DNA of 64,000 nt, from contig DASXAM010000088.1 of the NCBI GenBank assembly GCA_036404275.1, forward strand, positions 4,603 through 68,602. Reading direction: 5' to 3'. The stretch comes from AP-15 sp036404275 (GTDB lineage: Bacteria > Pseudomonadota > Alphaproteobacteria > ATCC43930 > CGMCC-115725). Below the pieces are notes generated by a model that was given only the letters and a program-made list of their open reading frames with translations, had not been told where the DNA came from and made no database searches. Within the stretch, counting starts at the first letter, position 1. The number at the start of each line of letters is the position of its first letter. Of the stretch, positions 58,355 through 64,000 are shown one piece after another. The translations under genes and the position numbers were made by a program.

Positions 58355-58920
58355 TGAGCAAAGCCTTCGTCAAAGAAACCGAGGACAAGACCGATCTTCC
58401 CGACGAAAGGTCGCCGATCCCGGCCGGGGTAAAGAATTACATGACCCCGGCCGGTCATCGGAGGTTGCGCGACGAGCTGCAGCAGCTGTTGCGGGTCGAG
58501 CGCCCGCAGGTGGTGGAGACCGTCGCCTGGGCCGCCGGCAATGGCGACCGCTCGGAAAACGGTGACTACATCTACGGCAAGCGTCGCCTGCGCGAGATCG
58601 ACCGGCGCATCCGCTTTCTGTCGAAACGGCTGGAGACCGCCGAGGTGGTCGACCCGGCGCAGCAGAAGCGGCGCGACCAGGTGTTTTTCGGAGCCACCGT
58701 CACCTATGCCGCCGAGGACCGGACCGAAACCACGGTCACGATCGTCGGGATCGACGAAGCCGATTTCGCCCGCGGCCAAGTGAGCTGGGTGTCGCCGATC
58801 GCCCGAGCCCTGCTAAAGGCGCATGAAGGCGATACCGTCGAGCTGCGCGCGCCGGCCGGTATCGAGCAGATCGAGGTGCTCCATATCCACTACCTCGCCG
58901 CCGATGCGGAGGCGGGCTGA
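58354..58920 (+). CDS. greB: Transcription elongation factor GreB
   Basis: 188 residues. The N-terminal coiled coil carries the acidic tip WAAGNGDRSENGDYIYGKRRLREIDRRIRFL, close to the GreB signature. The globular C-terminal FKBP-like domain has TTVTIVGIDEADFARGQVSWVSPIARALL. It rescues backtracked RNA polymerase by stimulating transcript cleavage. The N-terminal 30 residues are a short extension. It shares one base with the CoA-transferase stop and is convergent with yjbQ. Confidence 0.95.
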   Translation: MSKAFVKETEDKTDLPDERSPIPAGVKNYMTPAGHRRLRDELQQLLRVERPQVVETVAWAAGNGDRSENGDYIYGKRRLREIDRRIRFLSKRLETAEVVDPAQQKRRDQVFFGATVTYAAEDRTETTVTIVGIDEADFARGQVSWVSPIARALLKAHEGDTVELRAPAGIEQIEVLHIHYLAADAEAG

Positions 58921-58925
58921 CTAAA

Positions 58926-59359
58926 TCAATCTCTCGGCCGGTCCTCTTCGCCGATCAGTGTCAGGATGAGAGAGCGGCGGTGCGACGAGGCGCGGTGCTC
59001 GAGGAGAAAGATCCCCTGCCAGGTGCCGAGCTGCATCCGGCCGTCGGCAACCGGGACCGTCAGCTGGGTCTGAGTCAAGGCACTCTTGATGTGGGCCGGC
59101 ATGTCGTCGGGCCCTTCGTCGTTGTGCCGGTAGAGCCGCATGTCCTCCGGCACGATCCGGCGCAGAAACTCGTCGAGGTCGCGCCGCACCTCGGGCGAAG
59201 CGTTTTCCTGGATCAACAGCGAAGCCGAAGTGTGCGGGATGTAAACGCTCAGCAGGCCGCGACCCTCTCGCCCGCGACCCAGCCGGCGATGTCGGCGGTG
59301 ATCTCCCTGATCTCGCGCGGCTCGGTGTCGATCGACAAGCGGGTGTGGGCGATGCGCAT
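58926..59359 (-). pseudogene. yjbQ: YjbQ/UPF0047 family protein, frameshifted
   Basis: From ATG 59359 the first frame gives MRIAHTRLSIDTEPREIREI, then ITADIAGWVAGERVA, a typical YjbQ N-terminus, but stops at a TGA near 59250. The next frame, one base removed, continues with the conserved GLLSVYIPHTSASLLIQENA, RLYRHNDEGPDDMPAHIKSAL and LGTWQGIFLLEHR to TGA 58926. A single missing base near 59250-59275 explains the break and restores 144 residues, the family length. YjbQ proteins have been linked to thiamine phosphate synthesis. Since only one lesion is seen, a sequencing error or very recent loss cannot be told apart. Confidence 0.85.
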
Positions 59360-59390
59360 CCCGGCAATATGGCGTGCCGCGGCGCCGATT

Positions 59391-60113
59391 TCAGCGCGCG
59401 CATTCGGCGCGGTGCGCAGCGACGAATTCGGCCATGCCGGCAAAACGGAAATCCCAATGCACGCCCTCGGGCGGTGGCGGCGTCGCCCCAGAACCCGCGG
59501 CGGCCCCGCGCCGGTCGATCCAGGCGGAGCGGAGCCCGAGCGCATTGGCCGGCGCGTGGTCGTGAAAGAGGCTTTGCGCGGTGTGCAGAATATCGGCTTC
59601 GCCATAGCCGGCCGATTTGAGCCGGTCGAGCATATGGTGGAAATTGCGCAGATCGGGCTTGTAGGAGCCGATCTCCTCGGCGGTATAGACCGCGTCGAAG
59701 ACGGCGCCGAGCTTTTTGGCGCTGCGGGCAAAGTTCGCCCGGTCGACATTCGACAGGATGACGAGCTTGTAAAACCGTTTCAGATAGGCGAGTGCCGCCG
59801 CGGAATCGGCAAAGGCCGGCCAGTCGCCAACCGAGCCGCCAAAGGCGCGGTGCTCCGCCTCGCTGGCGGCCACACCCCACTCGGCGGCGAGCCGGCGGTG
59901 CACACGGGCCAGCAGCTCGGAATAGACGAGGCCCGGCGTTTCGGCTTCCTGCGCGCCCTCGTGCCGGGCAAAGCTCGCCAGAATTTCGTCGGGCGGGCGC
60001 TCGACCGGGTCTTTTTTCCGCAACGGCATCAGCGCCTGCAAGATGCCGGTTTCCCAATCGATCAGCGTGCCGTAGCAATCGAAGGTCAGAACCTTGAAAT
60101 CGATCAGGCGCAT
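59391..60113 (-). CDS. HAD-superfamily hydrolase, type II haloacid dehalogenase-like
   Basis: 240 residues. The nucleophile Asp is in motif I, LTFDCYGTLIDWE; motif II is VILSNVD; the catalytic Lys is in IGSYKPDLRNFHHML; the final acidic motif lies near HTAQSLFHDHAPANALGLRSAWIDR. This fits the family of L-2-haloacid dehalogenases, but dehalogenation is not certain. ATG 60113 gives the full N-terminus. It ends 31 bp before the yjbQ start and begins beside palindromic repeat copy 4. Confidence 0.88.
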   Translation of the reverse strand: MRLIDFKVLTFDCYGTLIDWETGILQALMPLRKKDPVERPPDEILASFARHEGAQEAETPGLVYSELLARVHRRLAAEWGVAASEAEHRAFGGSVGDWPAFADSAAALAYLKRFYKLVILSNVDRANFARSAKKLGAVFDAVYTAEEIGSYKPDLRNFHHMLDRLKSAGYGEADILHTAQSLFHDHAPANALGLRSAWIDRRGAAAGSGATPPPPEGVHWDFRFAGMAEFVAAHRAECAR

Positions 60114-60144
60114 GGGCGGTCTCCGCGGCTGCGAAAGGCCCCCA

Positions 60145-60180
60145 CCCTAACCCTCCCCCGCCTGCGGGGGAGGGTTAGGG
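60145..60180. repeat. Dispersed palindromic repeat, copy 4
   Basis: CCCTAACCCTCCCCCGC (60145-60161), CT, then GCGGGGGAGGGTTAGGG (60164-60180): a perfect 17-bp stem with a two-base loop. Flanked by CCCCA and GAGGGG. It sits in the short divergent spacer between the HAD and amine-oxidase genes and shares the core of copies 1-3. Confidence 0.85.
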
Positions 60181-60251
60181 AGGGGTTGAGCGGTCGCACC
60201 GAAGGGGAGATCTGTCTGGTGGCGGCCACTAGCTCAGACGATGAGGAAGAG

Positions 60252-61520
60252 ATGACGAGTTTGCCGGCCGAAGTCGATGTCGCGGTGATCGGGGCCGGTG
60301 CCGCCGGGATCGGCGCGGCGCGCCGGCTTGTGGCGGCGGGCGGCGTGTCGGTCCTGGTGCTGGAAGCGCGCGATCGGGTCGGCGGCCGCATCCACACCAT
60401 TGCCCCGGCCGGGTTCGCGCTTGACCGAGGCGCCGAATGGCTGCATTCGGCCGACCGCAACCCGTTGTCGCCGATCGCCCAGCGGCTCGGCTTTTCGGTT
60501 CACCGCAGGCCGCCGGAATGGACCTCGCGCCTGACCCGCAGCGGCGAGACGGCCGCGGCCGCGGCCGATTGGCTCGCCACCCGCGAGGCGCAGGCACAAG
60601 CGCGCCGCAAGGCCGCCGCCGAGCCGGGCGACCGGCCGCTCTCCGCCGTGCTGCCGGCGGGCGGGCGCTGGAACGAGCTCCTCGACGCCACCAGCTGCTG
60701 GGCCAACGGCGCCGAGCTCGACCGCGTCTCGGTCAAGGACTACGTCACCTATGACGACCACAGCACCAACATCAACTGGCGGCTCGGCGAGGGCTACGGC
60801 CGGCTGTTCGAAAAGCTGGCCGAGGGGTTGCCGGTGGCGCTCGAGACGCCGGTGACGCGCATCGACCATGGCGGGCGCGGGATCGGTCTCGACACCCAGC
60901 GGGGCAGGGTGCGGGCGGCGCGGGTCGTCGTCGCGGTGCCAGCCTCGATCATCGCCGAAGAGGCGATCCGTTTCGATCCGCCATTGCCGGACAAGCTGGC
61001 GGCCGCCGCGGGACTGCCGCTCGGGACCGACGACAAGCTCTTTATCGGGCTCGAAGGCGCGCTGCCGGAGCTCGGCCATGACGGGTTTCTCGTCGGTTCG
61101 ACGACCCGCCGCGAAACCATGAGCTACCAGCTCCGGCCGCTCGGCCGCCCGGCGATCTATTGCTTTTTCGGCGGCCGCTTTGCCGCCTCGCTCGAGCGCG
61201 GGGGCGAGGCGGCGATGTTCGCCTTTGCCGCTGACGAGCTGGCGAATTTGCTCGGCACCGGCATCCGCCACCATCTGGCGCCGCTGGCCTCGACCGCGTG
61301 GCGGCTCGATCCCTGGGCGCGCGGCTCCTATTCCTATGCGATGCCGGGCCATGCCGGGGACCGCGCGCGGCTCGCCGCACCGGTCGATGACCGCCTGTTC
61401 TTTGCCGGCGAAGCTACCTCGCCGCACTTCTTTTCGACCGCCCACGGCGCCTGGATCAGCGGCATTGCCGCTGCCGACGCCGCGCTCACGAGCCTGGGGC
61501 GAGCCGCGGCCGCTCGTTGA
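60252..61520 (+). CDS. FAD-dependent amine oxidase family protein
   Basis: 422 residues. N-terminal FAD fold VDVAVIGAGAAGIGAARRLVAAGGVSVLVLEARDRVGGRIHT, followed by LDRGAEWLHSADRNPLSPIAQRLG, a feature of monoamine/polyamine oxidase relatives. The C-terminal flavin-contact region is WARGSYSYAMPGHAG and LFFAGEATSPHFFSTAHGAWISGIAAA. It is soluble with no signal peptide. ATG 60252 has GAGGAAGAG upstream. Its last 35 bp overlap the 3-prime end of the histidine-phosphatase gene on the other strand. Substrate unknown. Confidence 0.9.
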   Translation: MTSLPAEVDVAVIGAGAAGIGAARRLVAAGGVSVLVLEARDRVGGRIHTIAPAGFALDRGAEWLHSADRNPLSPIAQRLGFSVHRRPPEWTSRLTRSGETAAAAADWLATREAQAQARRKAAAEPGDRPLSAVLPAGGRWNELLDATSCWANGAELDRVSVKDYVTYDDHSTNINWRLGEGYGRLFEKLAEGLPVALETPVTRIDHGGRGIGLDTQRGRVRAARVVVAVPASIIAEEAIRFDPPLPDKLAAAAGLPLGTDDKLFIGLEGALPELGHDGFLVGSTTRRETMSYQLRPLGRPAIYCFFGGRFAASLERGGEAAMFAFAADELANLLGTGIRHHLAPLASTAWRLDPWARGSYSYAMPGHAGDRARLAAPVDDRLFFAGEATSPHFFSTAHGAWISGIAAADAALTSLGRAAAAR

Positions 61521-62091
61521 GACCGAGCACGCGGATCCCGGCCTCGTCGAGCCGGATCGTGCTGATCGAGCCCATCGCGACCTCGAGCCGCGAATAAAGA
61601 TCGAGCGGCATGCCGAGCGCAAAGAGAAGCGCGGCGCGGATTACATCGCCGTGGCTGACGACGACCACGGTTTCGCCCGGATGGTCCCGCTGCAGCTCGA
61701 ACAGCGCGGCGACAATACGGTGGTGCACCTGGCGCCAGCTTTCGCCGCCTGGAATGGTTGCGATGCTGCGGCAGACATTCCACGCGTGAAAGCGCTCGTC
61801 CTTGCGGATCACATCGGCGGTCAGCCCGGTCCATTCGCCGAAATCGAGCTCGATCACATCGTCGCGATAGCGGACCGGCAGGCTGAGCCGGTCGGCGAGA
61901 ATCTCGGCGGTTTCCTGCGTGCGCTGCAGCGGGCTCGAATAAAGCGCGGCGATCTCTTCCTCGCCGAGGCGGGCGGCAACCGCGGCGATTTCGGCGCGGC
62001 CTCGGGCCGAGAGCCCAACCCCGGGCAGCCGCCCGTTGACCCGGCCGGAAACCGAGGGCTCGCCATGCCGCACCAGATGCAGGATCGTCAC
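61486..62091 (-). CDS. Histidine phosphatase family protein (phosphoglycerate-mutase-like)
   Basis: 201 residues. The catalytic RHG motif is in LHLVRHGEPSVSGRVNGRLPGVGLSARGRAEI, with the second active-site part YSSPLQRTQETAEILA, ELDFGEWTG and the late VVVSHGDVIRAAL. GTG 62091 is chosen because AAGGGGAT lies just upstream; the longer frame is unrelated. It may be a cofactor-independent phosphatase of the CobC/PhoE type. Convergent overlap of 35 bp with the amine oxidase gene. Confidence 0.92.
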   Translation of the reverse strand: MTILHLVRHGEPSVSGRVNGRLPGVGLSARGRAEIAAVAARLGEEEIAALYSSPLQRTQETAEILADRLSLPVRYRDDVIELDFGEWTGLTADVIRKDERFHAWNVCRSIATIPGGESWRQVHHRIVAALFELQRDHPGETVVVVSHGDVIRAALLFALGMPLDLYSRLEVAMGSISTIRLDEAGIRVLGLNERPRLAPGS

Positions 62092-62230
62092 GCCATATCC
62101 CCTTGAACCGTCGTCTCGCCCGGACGATCGTAGCGCCGGTTCCGGTATTGGCAATCGTCGGCGGCGCCGATGCAACGCCGCAGGTCGAAGGCGGTCGAGC
62201 CGGGAGGACGGCGATGGCGAGGAGCGGGCG

Positions 62231-63796
62231 ATGCACCTGACGCAAAATTGGCAAGTCGAGAAGCCGGCGGCGGTGTCGCGCGGCGGCATCGTCGCGTCGC
62301 AGAACCGCAGCGCCGCCGAAATCGGCGCCGAAATTCTGGCCACCGGCGGGACCGCGGTCGATGCCGTCGTGGCCGCCGCGTTGGCGCTGGCGGCGGTCGA
62401 GCCGTGGAACACCGGGCTCGGCGGGATCGGCTTTATAGTTGTCCATCCGGCCGGCGCCGAGCGCGCCGAAATTGTCGATTTCGGCCCGGTGGCGCCCGGC
62501 GCGCTCGATCCTGCGGCCTATCCGCTGACCGGCGAGATGCGCACCGAGCTTTTTACCTGGCCGCAGGTCGTAGGCGATCGCAACGTCCACGGCCCCGCCG
62601 CTTTCGTGATCCCGAGCGCGGTGCGCGGCTATGCCCTCGCTGTCGAGCGCTTTGGCCGGCTGCCATGGCGCGATCTGGTCATGCCGGCGGTGGCATTGGC
62701 GCGTCAGGGGCTGCCGGTCGATTGGTTCACCACGGTCAAGGTCGCGAACGCCGCCGCCGAGCTGCGCCTCTATGACGAGAGCCGGCGCGTGTGGCTGCCG
62801 GACGGCCTGCCGCCGGTATGCCCGCCCGACCGCGACACGATGAACCTGCCGCTCGGCCGCCTCGCCGACACGCTCGATCGCCTCGCCGCGGCCGGGCCCG
62901 ACGATTTCTACAATGGCGATATCGCCCGCTCGATTGTCGCGGACACCGCGGCCGGCGGCGGCGTGCTGTCGGCTGCGGACCTGGCGGGCTGCCGCGCGCG
63001 GATCGTGCCGCCGCTCGCCATTCCGTATCGCGGCGCGGTGCTTCAGACGGCACCCGGGCTCACCGCCGGACCGACCCTCGCGCATGTCGTGGCGCAGCTC
63101 GCCGGCCGGCAGTTCGGCGACCGGCCCGACGCCGACTATTTCGAGGCGCTCGCCGAGGCCCTGCGCCTGGCCTATGTCGAGCGGCTGGCACATGCCGGCG
63201 ATGCCGAGGCGGTCAAGGCCACCTCGACGACGCATATCACTGCCACCGACCGCGAAGGCGGCATCGCCGCCTTGACCTCGACGCTGTTGTCGAGCTTTGG
63301 CAGCCGCTATGTGCTGCCCGGCACCGGCATCGTCATGAACAACGGGATCATGTGGTTCGACCCGCGGCCCGGCCGGCCCAATTCGATGGGCCCCGGCAAG
63401 CGGGCATTGACCAATATGTGCCCGGTCGTGGCGATGCGGGACGGGCGGCCTTGGTTCGGGCTCGGCGCTTCGGGCGGCCGGCGGATCGTCGGCGCGGTCC
63501 TGCAAATGGCGAGCTTTGTCATCGACTTTGGCATGGATGCCGAGGCGGCCGCGCATCATCCGCGCATCGACGTCAGCGGCGCTGAGGGCCGGATCGGCAT
63601 CGACCGCCGATATCCGCCGGAAGTCGCCGAGCGGCTGATGCGGCATCCGGGCGCGATGCTGGTCGAGCACACCGCCTTCCCGGCGCGCTTTGCCTGTCCG
63701 AACCTGGTGCTGCGCGGCGCCGATGGGCGCAACACCGGCATCACCGACGTGATGTCACCGTGGTCGGGTGCAGTCGCCGAGCCCGAGTGGGCGTGA
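62231..63796 (+). CDS. Gamma-glutamyltransferase family protein
   Basis: 521 residues. Ntn-hydrolase that self-cleaves before a Thr nucleophile. The N-terminal GGIVASQNRSAAEIGAEILATGGTAVDAVVAAALALAAVEP and NTGLGGIGFIVV are typical. The predicted cleavage site lies in ATSTTHITATDREG, where the second Thr of the TTH would be the catalytic residue. GIVMNNGIMWF and the GASGG loop (family GSPGG) follow. No signal peptide is seen, so it is probably cytoplasmic or a related acylase. ATG 62231 has GAGGAGCGGG upstream. Confidence 0.9.
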   Translation: MHLTQNWQVEKPAAVSRGGIVASQNRSAAEIGAEILATGGTAVDAVVAAALALAAVEPWNTGLGGIGFIVVHPAGAERAEIVDFGPVAPGALDPAAYPLTGEMRTELFTWPQVVGDRNVHGPAAFVIPSAVRGYALAVERFGRLPWRDLVMPAVALARQGLPVDWFTTVKVANAAAELRLYDESRRVWLPDGLPPVCPPDRDTMNLPLGRLADTLDRLAAAGPDDFYNGDIARSIVADTAAGGGVLSAADLAGCRARIVPPLAIPYRGAVLQTAPGLTAGPTLAHVVAQLAGRQFGDRPDADYFEALAEALRLAYVERLAHAGDAEAVKATSTTHITATDREGGIAALTSTLLSSFGSRYVLPGTGIVMNNGIMWFDPRPGRPNSMGPGKRALTNMCPVVAMRDGRPWFGLGASGGRRIVGAVLQMASFVIDFGMDAEAAAHHPRIDVSGAEGRIGIDRRYPPEVAERLMRHPGAMLVEHTAFPARFACPNLVLRGADGRNTGITDVMSPWSGAVAEPEWA

Positions 63797-64000
63797 AATA
63801 CAGGATGTCTCGATCTGTCGCGCCGGCGTATTCGCTCTGCTGCTGCTGGCGGCGCCGCTCGCCGGCCATGCTCTCGACACGCAATCCGGCAAATGGACCG
63901 CGACCAATCCGCCGATCAACCTCGTCCATATCGATTTTGGGGAGATCAACCGGCATGGCGAAGCGGTCGGCTATCATCACCGGCCGAATGGTGTCGATCC
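63768..64000 (+). CDS. Secreted EndoU-like nuclease-domain protein, N-terminal part
   Basis: An open frame running off the window end encodes a signal-peptide-like segment (RAGVFALLLLAAPLAGHALD) followed by NPPINLVHIDFGEINRHGEAVGYHHRPNGVDP. The HIDFGEIN...GxxxGYHHRP pattern resembles the start of bacterial EndoU nuclease domains, with His residues in the expected catalytic region. The start codon is uncertain: GTG 63768 overlaps the preceding gene by 29 bp, and no better start was found. EndoU domains are known in secreted toxins, but the C-terminal part is outside the window. Confidence 0.5.
   Translation, partial: MQSPSPSGREIQDVSICRAGVFALLLLAAPLAGHALDTQSGKWTATNPPINLVHIDFGEINRHGEAVGYHHRPNGVD

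Noticed and set aside
60234..61622. Very long open frame on the minus strand opposite the amine-oxidase gene
   Set aside because: High-GC third-position bias makes antisense frames open. The translation lacks any domain and mirrors the FAD enzyme on the plus strand. The same applies to other long shadow frames, for example 4879-6198, 8564-9775 and 61334-63670.

Overview
The window is GC-rich throughout, with long antisense shadow reading frames, ATGA overlaps between genes and many GTG or TTG starts. Gene order points to an alphaproteobacterium, most likely Rhodospirillales-like and from soil or another complex habitat. The clearest marker is tatB-tatC-serS-pcm followed by an NlpD-like lipoprotein, an alphaproteobacterial housekeeping arrangement. 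The rest is typical of a catabolic generalist: three CaiB/BaiF CoA-transferases, two metal-dependent hydrolases of the Amidohydro_2 type, two GMC oxidoreductases, a Rieske dioxygenase, an acyl-CoA dehydrogenase and an isocitrate-lyase-like enzyme. Two PEP-CTERM proteins imply that the organism has an exosortase and an exopolysaccharide system elsewhere. No taxonomic search could be run, so the assignment is inference.

Layout. 0-5 kb: twin-arginine translocation and housekeeping operon. 5-7.5 kb: two-subunit ring-hydroxylating oxygenase, then a RelB/YafQ-type toxin-antitoxin pair with its own promoter and operator. 7.5-15.5 kb: an ABC importer of the ribose type, small alpha-beta barrel enzymes, an amidohydrolase, a DUF5131 (phage Gp37/Gp68) protein, and a luciferase-like monooxygenase broken at a dinucleotide repeat. 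15.6-22.6 kb: a PEP-CTERM protein behind a strong sigma-54 promoter match, a CoA-transferase, an SMP-30 lactonase, an OmpA lipoprotein, a thiol-dioxygenase-like cupin and a PerM transporter. 22.6-28.2 kb: purH, a WecA/MraY-like glycosyltransferase, a heparinase-like protein and a CoxE-type VWA protein.

28.3-32 kb is the most interesting block. A minus-strand operon encodes a CuA-bearing subunit II, a B-type heme-copper subunit I that lacks the active-site tyrosine, an SCO protein, a membrane protein and an NsrR-like Rrf2 regulator. A near-perfect NsrR half-site, part of an 11-1-11 inverted repeat, overlaps the likely promoter. I read this as a nitric-oxide-controlled, non-canonical NO reductase.

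32-41.5 kb is a run of oxidoreductases, a serine hydrolase, an acyl-CoA dehydrogenase, a drug/metabolite transporter and a second amidohydrolase. 41.5-46 kb holds an ECF sigma/ChrR-like anti-sigma pair set among decaying duplicates: a 3-prime fragment of the amidohydrolase, an internally deleted ChrR copy, and a Uma2 nuclease with two frameshifts and a stop. 46-58.9 kb: aldo-keto reductase, CoA-transferases, tartrate/malate-type dehydrogenase, a PEP-CTERM phytase-like protein, PhzF, DUF427, and a TetR-EmrA-EmrB efflux cassette with a clear operator, ending with greB. 58.9-64 kb: a frameshifted yjbQ, a haloacid-dehalogenase-like protein, an amine oxidase, a histidine phosphatase, a gamma-glutamyltransferase and the start of a secreted EndoU-like nuclease. 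A short palindromic repeat family occurs at three loci (8.7, 53.5 and 60.1 kb). No rRNA, tRNA, CRISPR array, insertion sequence or replication origin was recognised.
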